This document shows, in pieces, positions 18,167 through 26,106 of a stretch of DNA of 64,000 nt; within the stretch, counting starts at the first letter, position 1; each line of letters opens with the position of its first letter. This stretch comes from Micromonospora andamanensis (GTDB lineage: Bacteria > Actinomycetota > Actinomycetes > Mycobacteriales > Micromonosporaceae), in contig NZ_BOOZ01000006.1 of assembly GCF_016863495.1 (NCBI RefSeq), positions 124,001 through 188,000 on the forward strand. The letters run 5' to 3'. The notes below the pieces were generated by a model. It made no database searches, had not been told where the DNA came from, and saw only the letters and a list, made by a program, of their open reading frames with translations. Both the position numbers and the translations under genes were made by a program.

Positions 18167-18197
18167 AACTGCGGTTCAGATCAGGTAAACCGCAGTT
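18167..18197. promoter_or_regulatory. Operator pair 4, upstream of the Tad operon
   Basis: AACTGCGGTT (18167-18176) and AACCGCAGTT (18188-18197) are exact inverted copies starting 21 bp apart, just downstream of the candidate -35/-10. The rest of 17992-18370 holds no gene and is the divergent promoter region plus a ~170-bp leader. Confidence 0.65.
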
Positions 18198-18370
18198 TGT
18201 TCGAGTGGTGGGTGCGGTGCCCTACCAGGGCCCGCTCGGACCCAGTCGCGACGAGACATGCCGGTCGCGGCAGACAGGCGCCCGCCGGAAGCCGTCGCGG
18301 CGGGTCAGGTACTCGACGTCCAGGACCGCGAGACCGGTCGTCTCGCCGTCACAGGGAGACACGATCACGC

Positions 18371-18955
18371 ATGACGAGACACATCATCAGCGGAATCCAG
18401 CCTGTCCGGCCGTGCCGCCGGCTCGTCGGGCTGCTCATCGGCCTGAGCCTGGCGCCGTCCCTCGGAGCCTGTGGCCCCGGCACGTCCGGCGATGACTCTC
18501 CCGCCAGTCGGCCACCGACGCCTCCCGCCTCGGTCCCGGCGCCCAGCGCGCCCGCCGAGGACGCGGCGTTGCTGGCCTACCAGGGAATGTGGCGGGCGTA
18601 CGCCAAAGCCGGCCTGACCGCGGACCCGCAGGAGCCCGAGCTGGCGCGCTACGCCACTGGCAGAGCCTTGTCGACGCTACGGTCCGGGCTGACAAGGCTG
18701 CGTGAGGACGGAAACGTCATCAAGGGCGAGTACCAGTCCGAACCGCAGGTCATCGCGACGACCCCGGCGACCCCGCCCGGCGCGGTGACGGTGCAGGACT
18801 GCCTGGACAGCACGCAGTTCCTCACCTACACCCGATCCGGTGCCCTGGCTGACGACATCCCGGGTGGTCGTCGGGCGGTCCGGGCGACAGTCATCCGCGA
18901 CGGCGACGGCTGGAAGGTGTCCAGCTTCGGGGTGCAGGCGGTGGGGACATGCTGA
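18371..18955 (+). CDS. Lipoprotein at the head of the Tad operon
   Basis: The 194-residue protein has a basic N terminus, a hydrophobic core (LVGLLIGLSLAPSLGAC) and a clear lipobox LGAC. A Pro/Ser linker and a compact domain with two further cysteines follow. Lipoproteins of this shape are often the first gene of actinobacterial Tad loci, where their role is unknown. Its stop overlaps the next start, indicating coupling. The frame is open back to 18119 but the upstream part is arginine-rich and lacks a signal. Confidence 0.78.
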   Translation: MTRHIISGIQPVRPCRRLVGLLIGLSLAPSLGACGPGTSGDDSPASRPPTPPASVPAPSAPAEDAALLAYQGMWRAYAKAGLTADPQEPELARYATGRALSTLRSGLTRLREDGNVIKGEYQSEPQVIATTPATPPGAVTVQDCLDSTQFLTYTRSGALADDIPGGRRAVRATVIRDGDGWKVSSFGVQAVGTC

Positions 18956-19803
18956 GGCGTCCGCTCCTGGGCGGCCTCCTGGCCTGCGTAGTGGCCGTCA
19001 CCGGGATGGCGTCGTCGGCCCGGGCCGACGACGCCATCGGCCATGTCGACTGTGCGCAGAGCCCGGCGGCCCCGGAATGCGAGGTCACCGCAGCAATCCC
19101 CGGCGATCCCGGTGGTACCGGGTCGGGTAACGGCGACGCAGGCTCGGGCGACAGCGGCGGAGACGAGGAGAGCGACTGCTCCTGGCTGCTGGTGAACAGT
19201 GATCGCCCGCCGCCTGCGGGAAAAGGGCCCGAGGGCGGCTGGTACGCCCGCACATGCCTGAGCGACGGCGTCGGAACGCAGGCCACGCCAGTGTGGCTGG
19301 ACCAAGCTCCCGGGGTAGACCTGAGCGGCCTGGCGCAGATCGCGCGGTCGCGTCTGAGCCTGACCGCCCCGCGGATCCGCACGAACCCCGACACCGAGCC
19401 GTTCGTGCTGGTGCGGGTGCCGGTGTGGCTCTGGGTGGACCCGGTGACGTGGCAGGCCCATTCGGCGACGGCGTCGGTGCCCGGGGTGACGGTGACCGTG
19501 CAGGCCACACCCACCCGGGTGCGCTGGTCCCTCGGCGACGGCACCAAGGATCTGACCTGCCGGGGACCGGGACAGCCGTGGACGCCGGACACGGACCCGC
19601 TGGCCGCGTCGCCCTGCGGCCACACCTACACCCGTTCCTCCGCCACGGCACCGAACAACGCGTTCCGGCTACGGGCAACGGTCACCTGGTCGGTGACCTG
19701 GTCCGGACCCGGCGCCGGCGGCGTCCTCGATCCGCTGACGACGACCGCCACCATCCGGATGCGGGTCGGACAGTCGCAGACCGTCGTGGAGCGGACGCGG
19801 TGA
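18949..19803 (+). CDS. Secreted Tad-locus protein, unknown
   Basis: The 284 residues start with a Sec signal peptide (LLACVVAVTGMASSARA, cleavage after ARA). A Gly/Ser/Asp-rich linker and a beta-rich domain with SLGDGTKDL and CGHTYTRSSA follow, reminiscent of PKD-like folds. No membrane anchor appears at the C terminus. It lies between the operon's lipoprotein and the SAF protein, so a periplasm-equivalent or surface role in pilus assembly is likely. Four cysteines may form disulfides. I do not recognise a named family. Confidence 0.75.
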   Translation: MLRRPLLGGLLACVVAVTGMASSARADDAIGHVDCAQSPAAPECEVTAAIPGDPGGTGSGNGDAGSGDSGGDEESDCSWLLVNSDRPPPAGKGPEGGWYARTCLSDGVGTQATPVWLDQAPGVDLSGLAQIARSRLSLTAPRIRTNPDTEPFVLVRVPVWLWVDPVTWQAHSATASVPGVTVTVQATPTRVRWSLGDGTKDLTCRGPGQPWTPDTDPLAASPCGHTYTRSSATAPNNAFRLRATVTWSVTWSGPGAGGVLDPLTTTATIRMRVGQSQTVVERTR

Positions 19804-20456
19804 GCGTGACGACACGAGCAGCGGGGAGCACCGCGAATCCGAGCGTGCCGATGGAAGCGCCGCGGCCGGTCGGGCGGCGCAGTGGCCAGCGCGTGGCCGC
19901 CGGAGCGTTGCTCGTGCTGGCGACGGTCGTGACGTTCTGGCAGGTCGATCTACGCCGGCACCAGGATCAGCAGTTCCTGGCGGTGGCGCGGCCGGTGCCC
20001 GCCGGCGCGGTGATCAGCGACGTCGACCTGCGGGTGGTGCGGGTGGCGAACCCGTCGGGCCTGGCCCTGGTCGAGGCGGACCGCCGCGACGAGGTGGTCG
20101 GGCGTACGGCGGCCGTGCCCCTGTCCATCGGCGGTTTGGTGGTGTCCACGCAGGTCGGTCCACCGGCGTGGCCGCCGGCCGGGCAGGCGCTGATCGCCGT
20201 CCAGGTCGGCGCCGGACGCGCCCCGGCCGGCATCAGCGCCGGAACAACGGTCGTGATTCTCGTGACCGCCGCACAGCCGGACACCTCCCCGGATCACGAC
20301 ACGCGCGTACGGGCGGTCGGCACGGTCGTGTCGGTTGCGGGCACGGATCAGGTGGGCGGTCAGGTCGTGACGCTGCTGCTGGCCGCGCAGGACGGGGAAG
20401 CGGTCGCGTCGGCGACAGGTGATGTGGCGCTGGTGCAGATCGGCGCGGGCCAGTGA
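19800..20456 (+). CDS. SAF-domain pilus assembly protein, CpaB/RcpC-like
   Basis: The 218-residue protein has one N-terminal transmembrane helix (VAAGALLVLATVVTFWQVDL) and a SAF domain (LAVARPVPAGAVISDVDL), as in CpaB/RcpC. In Gram-negatives that protein stabilises the secretin; actinomycetes lack a secretin, so here it presumably acts at the cell envelope. The GTG start overlaps the previous stop as GTGA. Shorter than Gram-negative CpaB, as usual for actinobacterial versions. Confidence 0.8.
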   Translation: MSVTTRAAGSTANPSVPMEAPRPVGRRSGQRVAAGALLVLATVVTFWQVDLRRHQDQQFLAVARPVPAGAVISDVDLRVVRVANPSGLALVEADRRDEVVGRTAAVPLSIGGLVVSTQVGPPAWPPAGQALIAVQVGAGRAPAGISAGTTVVILVTAAQPDTSPDHDTRVRAVGTVVSVAGTDQVGGQVVTLLLAAQDGEAVASATGDVALVQIGAGQ

Positions 20457-21211
20457 GGGACGGGGAGGTGCGGACGGTGCTGGTGGTGGTCGCGTCGGTG
20501 TCAGGGGCAGCCGGAGTGTCGACGGTGGCATTGGGGTTGGCCGCCTTGTGGCCGAGCCGCAAAGGGCTGCTGGTGGAGGCCGACCCGTGTGGCGGTGTGG
20601 TCGCCGCGCGGTTCGGGCTACCGCAGGAGCCGGGACTGACAGGGTTCGCGGCGGCAGCCCGCCACGGCCTGCCGGAGGGCGGGTCGGCGCGGTTCGTGCA
20701 GGTACTGCCGGTGGGTGTGCACGCCGTGGTAGGACCCGGCGCCGCCGAAACCGCCGCGCAGGCGGTATCGGTGCTCGCCGGTCGCCCGGAGACGGTCGCC
20801 GCGTTGGCGCCGGTCGTGGTCGTCGACGCGGGCCGCCTCTACCCGGGCAGCCCGGCGCACGGCCTGCTGGGCGCCGCGGACGCGCTGGTCGTGGTCACAG
20901 CCGGCGACACCGAGCACCTCGACCACGTCGAGAACCGGCTTACCGGACTGCGCGCGAGCACGCGCAGCGGCGGCGTTGGCCTGGCCGTCTGCGGCAAGAC
21001 CCCCTTCGCGCCGCAGGACATCAGCGCGCGGTGCAGGGCGCCCGTGTGGGCCCACCTGCCCCGCGACCGGTGGGGGGCGGCCGGGTTGAGCGGGCGGATG
21101 ACAGGGCCGGCGTGGCCGCGTACCCGGCTCGCGCAGGCGCTGCGGTCGCTGGCCGGCATCCTTGCGGTGCCGCCGCAGCTGGGCCGCCCGAGGCTGGAGG
21201 TTCTGCGATGA
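20453..21211 (+). CDS. CpaE/TadZ-like MinD-type protein with altered P-loop
   Basis: This is 252 residues of the ParA/MinD fold. The deviant Walker A position reads SVSGAAGVSTVALGLAAL, so the signature lysines of KGGxGKT are absent. VLVVDAGRLYPG-type and GLLVEADPCGG strands are present. TadZ/CpaE proteins place the pilus machine at the pole and some are ATPase-inactive. Loss of both lysines suggests little or no ATP hydrolysis here. GTG start in a GTGA overlap; ATGA overlap with the motor ATPase downstream. Confidence 0.8.
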   Translation: MRDGEVRTVLVVVASVSGAAGVSTVALGLAALWPSRKGLLVEADPCGGVVAARFGLPQEPGLTGFAAAARHGLPEGGSARFVQVLPVGVHAVVGPGAAETAAQAVSVLAGRPETVAALAPVVVVDAGRLYPGSPAHGLLGAADALVVVTAGDTEHLDHVENRLTGLRASTRSGGVGLAVCGKTPFAPQDISARCRAPVWAHLPRDRWGAAGLSGRMTGPAWPRTRLAQALRSLAGILAVPPQLGRPRLEVLR

Positions 21212-22518
21212 CCGCGCCCGCATCCACTGACGATCACGGCGTGGTCGCACCGGAGCTGGTGGCGCGGCTGCGCACCCGGGTCAGCGGTCGACTCGCCGGA
21301 CACACTCCCACGGCGTCCGACCCGCCGCGGGAGGCGATGATCGCCCGCTACATCGCCGAGGAACTGGTGGTGTACGCCCGCGAGACCATCGCCGCGGGCC
21401 GCAGTCCCCTGAGCCCCACCGCCGAGGCCGCCCTGGCGCGGGCGCTACACGACGCGTTCACCGGCTTGGGCGGCCTGCAGCGGTGGCTCAACGACCCGCA
21501 GGTCGAGGACATTTTCGTCAACGGCTGCGACAACGTCTTCGTGCGGTTCACGGGCGGCCGGGTGGACCGGGTGGCCCCGGTGGCGGCCTCGGACGAGGAC
21601 CTGATCGAGCTGGTGCGGGTCGCTGCCGCGCGCAGCGGTCAGGAGGAGCGGCGCTTCGACCGCGGGTCTCCTGGTCTGTCGCTGCGGTTGCCCGACGGGC
21701 AGCGACTCTTCGCGACGATGGCCGTGTCCAAGAGGCCCAGCGTGTCGATCCGCCGCAACGCGCTGCACCGGGTTACCCTCGACGACCTCGTGCGCCGTGG
21801 TGAACTCACCCGCGGGCTGCGGGGCTTGATCAGCGCCATGGTGCGGGCCCGCAAGAACCTGGTGATCTGTGGTGGCACCGGCGCGGGCAAGACCACCTTG
21901 CTGCGGGCTGCCGCCGGGGCGATCGGCGCCCACGAACGGATCGTGACCGTCGAGGATGCCTTCGAACTCGGCCTCGACGAAAACACTGATGCCCACCCGA
22001 ACACGACCGCGCTGCAGCAGCGCGAGCCCAACCTGGAGGGCGTCGGCGGCATCGACATGACGACCATGGTCAAGTGGGGGCTGCGCATGCGTCCCGACCG
22101 GGTCATCGTCGGCGAGTCCCGTGGCGCCGAGGCGGTGCCGATGCTGCTGGCGATGAGCCAGGGCAACGACGGCAGCATGTGCACCCTGCACGCCAGCTCG
22201 TCGAAGCAGGCGCTGACCCGCCTCGCCATGTACGTCATGCAGGCACCGGAGAACCTCACCTTCGATGCGGCGAACGTGCTCATCGGTCAGGCCGTCGACT
22301 TCGTGTTGCACCTCGACGTCGCCACCGACGGCACCCGGGTGCTGTCCTCGATCCGCCAGATTCTGGAGTCCGACGGCACGCAGGTGCCCTCCAACGAGAT
22401 CTACCGCCCCGGCCCCGATCGGCGGGCGGTGCCGGCCGCTCCCCTGCGCGCCGACACCCTCGACGAGCTCACCGCCGCCGGCCTGGACGTCGACCTGCTC
22501 AGCCGCGACAGGTGGTGA
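21208..22518 (+). CDS. tadA: TadA/CpaF secretion ATPase
   Basis: The 436 residues have the TadA plan: an N-terminal helical domain (~20-100), the LNDPQVEDIFVNG segment, Walker A GGTGAGKTT near residue 224, the Asp box VTVEDAFELGL, the Walker B region MRPDRVIVGESRG, and the His box CTLHASS. It is the hexameric motor that powers Flp pilus assembly at the cytoplasmic face. All catalytic motifs are intact. It sits in a run of overlapping start-stop codons with the CpaE-like gene before it and tadB after it. Confidence 0.95.
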   Translation: MTAPASTDDHGVVAPELVARLRTRVSGRLAGHTPTASDPPREAMIARYIAEELVVYARETIAAGRSPLSPTAEAALARALHDAFTGLGGLQRWLNDPQVEDIFVNGCDNVFVRFTGGRVDRVAPVAASDEDLIELVRVAAARSGQEERRFDRGSPGLSLRLPDGQRLFATMAVSKRPSVSIRRNALHRVTLDDLVRRGELTRGLRGLISAMVRARKNLVICGGTGAGKTTLLRAAAGAIGAHERIVTVEDAFELGLDENTDAHPNTTALQQREPNLEGVGGIDMTTMVKWGLRMRPDRVIVGESRGAEAVPMLLAMSQGNDGSMCTLHASSSKQALTRLAMYVMQAPENLTFDAANVLIGQAVDFVLHLDVATDGTRVLSSIRQILESDGTQVPSNEIYRPGPDRRAVPAAPLRADTLDELTAAGLDVDLLSRDRW

Positions 22519-22520
22519 GC

Positions 22521-23360
22521 ATGAACCTGTCACCGATCCTGCTCGGGCTCGGCTGCGCCAGCGGCCTCGTCCTCGTCGCCGACGGCCTGCGCCGCCGCCC
22601 ACCCGCAACCCCCTCCCGCCGGCACGTGAGGTGGACGCCCGCCAGCCGCACGCGGCTGATCGTCGCCGCCGGCAGTGGGCTGGCCGCCGCGGTACTGACC
22701 CGCTGGCCCGTCGCCGCGCTGCTCGGCGCCGCCGCCGTGTGGGCGCTGCCCCGCATCCTCGGTTCCGACCGCGAGCACGCCCACGCGCTCGCGCGCATCG
22801 AAGCCGTCGCGTCCTGGGCCGAGCTGCTACGCGACACGCTGTCCTCCGCCGCTGGGCTGGAGCAGGCCATCACCGCCACCGCCCCGGTCACTCCGACGCC
22901 GATCCGCGCACAGGTCACCGCGGTGGCGCAGGCCGTGCGCGACGGAGCGCGACTGCCCGAGGCGCTACACGCCCTCGCCGCCGACCTGGCCGACCCCGTC
23001 GCCGACCTGGTGGTCCGCGCGCTGACCCAGGCCGCCGGCTACCACGGAGGACAGCTGTCACACTCCCTGACCAGCCTCGCCGCCACCGCCCGCGAACTCG
23101 CGGCGCTCCGGATGCGCATCGCCACCAAACGGGCCGCGACCCGCACCGCTGCCAGAGTCATCACCGGCACCTCCGTCGCCATGGTCGCCGGGCTGATCCT
23201 GCTCAACCGCGGATTCCTCGCCCCGTACGCCACGATCACCGGGCAGATGGTGCTGCTGCTGATCGGCGGCGTCTTCGCGGGCGGGTTCGCCTGGCTGGCG
23301 CACGCCTCACGCATCCCTGCGCCGCCCCGCACCCTCATCAACCCGGGACGGCCGTCATGA
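22521..23360 (+). CDS. tadB: TadB-like inner-membrane platform protein
   Basis: The protein has about 279 residues. Two N-terminal transmembrane segments precede a T2SF domain (ASWAELLRDTLSSAAGLEQA), followed by two C-terminal helices. TadB and TadC form the membrane platform on which TadA works. ATG 22521 is preferred; GTG 22515 would give a GTGA overlap with tadA. The last base pairs overlap the tadC start as ATGA. Confidence 0.9.
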   Translation: MNLSPILLGLGCASGLVLVADGLRRRPPATPSRRHVRWTPASRTRLIVAAGSGLAAAVLTRWPVAALLGAAAVWALPRILGSDREHAHALARIEAVASWAELLRDTLSSAAGLEQAITATAPVTPTPIRAQVTAVAQAVRDGARLPEALHALAADLADPVADLVVRALTQAAGYHGGQLSHSLTSLAATARELAALRMRIATKRAATRTAARVITGTSVAMVAGLILLNRGFLAPYATITGQMVLLLIGGVFAGGFAWLAHASRIPAPPRTLINPGRPS

Positions 23361-24226
23361 GCCTCGTGCTCACCTGCGGGCTGCTCGCCGGTCTCGGCCT
23401 GCTCCTGGCCGCCACCGGCCTGCTGCCCGCCCACCCCAGCCTCACCCAGGCCCTCGACACATTACGCCGATCCCCCGCACCCGCACCGACACCGACGCCG
23501 ACCCACACCCGGCTGCTGTCCGCGCCGCTGCGCGCGCTCGGCCTGCCCCGGCAACGCATCCGCGCCGACCTCGCGGTGCTCCAACGGCCCGCCGCGCTGC
23601 ACCTGGCCGACCAGATGCTGGCCGTCCTCGCCGGAATGATCCTGCCGCCGGTCGCGATCGCTGTCGTCGCCACCGGCGGGTTCACCGTCGCCACAGGCAC
23701 CCCCGTCTGGGCGAGCGCGGCAGGCGCGGTCGGCGGATGGTGGCTGGCCGAGTCCACCATCCGCGCCGAGGCACAACGACGCCGCGACGAGCTGCGCTAC
23801 GCCCTGTCGGCGGTGCTCGACCTCGTCGTCATCTCCCTCGCCGGCGGCGCCGGCCTCGAACAAGCCCTCGACGACGCCTGCGCCGACGCGCACGGCTGGG
23901 CCGCGCAGCGGCTACGCCACGCCGTGGACACCGCACGACTCCTGCGAGTACCGCCTTGGCAGGCCCTCGACCAGCTCGGCGCGGAAACCGGCGTGCCCGA
24001 ACTCGCCGAACTCGCCGCGACGATGAGCCTCGCCGGCACCGAGGGGGCCCGCATCCGCGACTCCCTCTCCGTGCGCGCCGCGACCTTGCGCGCGCACCAG
24101 GCAGCCGCCCTCGAAGCGAAAGCGAACGCTGCCACTGAGCGGATGTCGATGCCGGTCATGCTCCTGGCCGCCGCCTACCTGCTGTTCCTTCTCTACCCGG
24201 CGGTCACCGCCGTCAACGCTTTCTGA
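23357..24226 (+). CDS. tadC: TadC-like inner-membrane platform protein
   Basis: The 289 residues contain an N-terminal transmembrane pair, a T2SF domain (AVLDLVVISLAGGAGLEQAL) and a C-terminal helix (VMLLAAAYLLFLLYPAVTAV). It pairs with TadB as the pilus platform. The order tadA-tadB-tadC and the ATGA overlap are canonical. A 288-bp spacer follows before the pilin gene, the only large gap in the operon. Confidence 0.92.
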   Translation: MSLVLTCGLLAGLGLLLAATGLLPAHPSLTQALDTLRRSPAPAPTPTPTHTRLLSAPLRALGLPRQRIRADLAVLQRPAALHLADQMLAVLAGMILPPVAIAVVATGGFTVATGTPVWASAAGAVGGWWLAESTIRAEAQRRRDELRYALSAVLDLVVISLAGGAGLEQALDDACADAHGWAAQRLRHAVDTARLLRVPPWQALDQLGAETGVPELAELAATMSLAGTEGARIRDSLSVRAATLRAHQAAALEAKANAATERMSMPVMLLAAAYLLFLLYPAVTAVNAF

Positions 24227-24514
24227 CCACATCCGGACGGGTTCAGCAATTCCAAAGGCGCCCACCAGACAGAAACCGAAGGGAGGTAAGCGCGATGAGG
24301 CACTGCGCGCACCCAGCACCGCCGACAGACCACGGGCGCCTCGCCGTTGATCTCGAACGCCACGTACCGGCGCTGCTCCGCGGTCCACGACGCGGCCTCG
24401 TCCCCGCGATCGCCGCACATGGTCAGGCGCATCCGCCGCCTCGCCGCTGTCCACCTCACCACCAACAAGCTGCAAGACAATCGACACCCTCACCCACGAA
24501 CGAAGGAGACTCCC
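24227..24514. other. Spacer between tadC and the pilin gene
   Basis: A GGGAGG ribosome binding site at about 24281 precedes an ATG at 24295. That frame stays open through the pilin gene (out of frame with it) and on into the first TadE gene, but its codon use between 24295 and 24720 does not look coding. GAAGGAG near 24501 is the pilin's own site. The gap may hold an internal promoter for high pilin expression. Confidence 0.4.
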
Positions 24515-24721
24515 ATGCGCACGACGAGGCTGGCTGCCAAGCTGACGCTCGTCCGCCTCAGCGCCGCTCACCGGCTACGCCAGGTCTACCGCTCAGGCGA
24601 CCGAGGCAGCGAGACCAGCGAGAAGGTCATGTGGATCGCTTTGCTGGTCACCCTGGTCCTGGCCGTCTACGCCATCATGCAATCCAAGATCCTCGACAAG
24701 GTTTCCAGCATCACGCTCTAG
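24515..24721 (+). CDS. Flp-type pilin / small pilin-like protein
   Basis: The 68-residue protein has a basic leader ending in DRGSETSEK and then one hydrophobic helix (VMWIALLVTLVLAVYAIMQ), the size and plan of a Flp pilin. The leader would be cut by the prepilin peptidase. The Glu five residues into the mature part, common in Flp, is replaced by the local ETSEK pattern. Strong GAAGGAG site. It is probably the major structural subunit. Confidence 0.72.
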   Translation: MRTTRLAAKLTLVRLSAAHRLRQVYRSGDRGSETSEKVMWIALLVTLVLAVYAIMQSKILDKVSSITL

Positions 24722-25179
24722 CCGCGCGCCCGCGGACGACCCTCGGCAGCCGGCGCCGGTTCGCGAGCGATCGTGGGTCGGTCACCACCGAGGTGGTCCT
24801 CTACGCGCCTCTGCTGTTCCTGCTCGTCCTCGTCGGCGTGCAGTTCGCCCTGTGGGCCCTGGCCCAACTCGGCGTCCAGTACGCGGCGAACCACGCCCTG
24901 CAAACCACCAGGGTGTCCGGCGGCACTGCCGCCGCCGGCCGTGCCGACGCCGCCGCCGTCCTCGACCAGGTCGCCGGGCAGGTCGTCGTCGACCCGCGCG
25001 TGTCGGTCACCCGCAACCCCGACACCGCCACCGTGGCCGTGGCCGGCCGGGTGCCCGCCGTCGTGCCGTTCCTGCGGCTCCAGGTAACCACCGAGGTCAG
25101 TGCCCCCACCGAACGGTTTCGAGCACTCACCCTGTCGCTGACCTCCCCGTCGCCTGCAGGGGAAGGAGACCCGAGGTGA
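24631..25179 (+). CDS. tadE: TadE-like pseudopilin (start uncertain)
   Basis: Coding character starts near 24721 with RRRFASDRGSVTTEVVLYAP, the TadE leader and first helix. A helix (LFLLVLVGVQFALWALAQL) and a periplasm-equivalent beta domain follow. TadE pseudopilins are processed by the prepilin peptidase and help start pilus growth. No ATG, GTG or TTG lies between 24632 and the signature. The nearest in-frame start is GTG 24631, inside the pilin gene; ATG 24295 has a ribosome binding site but much longer overlap. The start is therefore unresolved. Confidence 0.7.
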   Translation: MDRFAGHPGPGRLRHHAIQDPRQGFQHHALAARPRTTLGSRRRFASDRGSVTTEVVLYAPLLFLLVLVGVQFALWALAQLGVQYAANHALQTTRVSGGTAAAGRADAAAVLDQVAGQVVVDPRVSVTRNPDTATVAVAGRVPAVVPFLRLQVTTEVSAPTERFRALTLSLTSPSPAGEGDPR

Positions 25180-25640
25180 TCCGCCACCAGAGCCGCACCC
25201 GACATCCGCGCCGCCGCTCGGTGCCGCGGCTGCGCGGAGACCGAGGGTCGGTCAGCGTCGAGATGGCGCTGAGCTACGTACCCCTGATGGTCCTGGCCGC
25301 CCTCGCGGTGGTGGCGTGCCTGCGCCTGGCCTCGGCCGCCATCGACGTCAACTCCGCTGCCGCCGCCGCGGCACGCCAGGCGTCCCTCGCGCGCACGTCC
25401 GGCGAGGCCCACGCCGCAGGCGCCGACGGTGCCTCCACCACCCTGGCCGGGCGGCCCATCACCTGCCAGCCCTTCACCATCACCGTCGACCCCGGCGCGT
25501 TCGTCCCCGGCGGGCAGGTCAGCGCCACAGTGACGTGCAGCGTCCGGCTCGAGGACCTCTACGGGCTGGGCCTGCCCGGGGCGGTCACCATCACCAGCAC
25601 CTCCCGCCAGCCCCTGGATGAGTTCCGGAGCCAGCCGTGA
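25176..25640 (+). CDS. TadE-like pseudopilin 2
   Basis: The 154 residues have a basic leader ending in RGDRGSVSVEMALSYVPLMV, the Gly-Ser/Glu signature of TadE family prepilins. A transmembrane helix and an extracytoplasmic domain with one cysteine pair (ITCQPF and TVTCSV) follow. GTG start in a GTGA overlap with the previous gene, so both pseudopilins are made together. Confidence 0.82.
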   Translation: MIRHQSRTRHPRRRSVPRLRGDRGSVSVEMALSYVPLMVLAALAVVACLRLASAAIDVNSAAAAAARQASLARTSGEAHAAGADGASTTLAGRPITCQPFTITVDPGAFVPGGQVSATVTCSVRLEDLYGLGLPGAVTITSTSRQPLDEFRSQP

Positions 25641-26071
25641 CCGGCCCTATCGCCGCCTGGGCGCGCCACGACGACCGGGGACAGATCACGCCGTGGACCG
25701 TGATGGGGACCCTGATCGTGCTCATCCTCGCCGGCCTCGTGTTCGACCAGGGCATGGCCATGGCCACCAAGGTGTCCGCGTACGACACGGCGCAAGCCGC
25801 CGCCCGCGCCGGAGCCCGGAAGATCGACGTGGCCCTGCACCGCACGACCGGCGCGGCGCAGCTCGACCCGGCCGCCGCAGCCACCGCCGCTCGGGCCTTC
25901 CTCGCCCAGGCCGGCCAACCCGGCACCGTGTCGGCCACCACCGAGCAGGTCACCGTCACGATCACCACCCGACACCAGACGCGGCTGCTGCACCTCGTCG
26001 GCATCACCGAGATCCCGGTCTCCGCCACCGCCATTGCCACGCCCACCTCCGGCGTCACCACCGCCACCTGA
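25637..26071 (+). CDS. TadE/TadG-like pilus-associated protein
   Basis: The 144-residue protein has DDRGQITPWTVMGTLIVLIL, a leader and helix of the TadG-like ('putative Flp pilus-assembly TadE/G-like') type. A short extracytoplasmic domain rich in Ala and Thr follows. It lacks the von Willebrand domain of full-length TadG. GTGA overlap with the preceding gene. It probably sits at the pilus base or tip with the two TadE proteins. Confidence 0.8.
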   Translation: MTGPIAAWARHDDRGQITPWTVMGTLIVLILAGLVFDQGMAMATKVSAYDTAQAAARAGARKIDVALHRTTGAAQLDPAAAATAARAFLAQAGQPGTVSATTEQVTVTITTRHQTRLLHLVGITEIPVSATAIATPTSGVTTAT

Positions 26072-26106
26072 GCAACCGCCTCTGCTTACGCCCGGGAGCT
26101 GCCACT

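Noticed and set aside
16672..18197. CRISPR-like repeat
   Set aside because: The repeated unit is 10 bp, in both orientations and in pairs with fixed 21-bp spacing, which fits operators and not a CRISPR array.
24295..24720. Upstream extension of TadE as a second gene product
   Set aside because: Despite a good ribosome binding site at 24281, this stretch lacks coding-type third positions; it is kept only as a finding.
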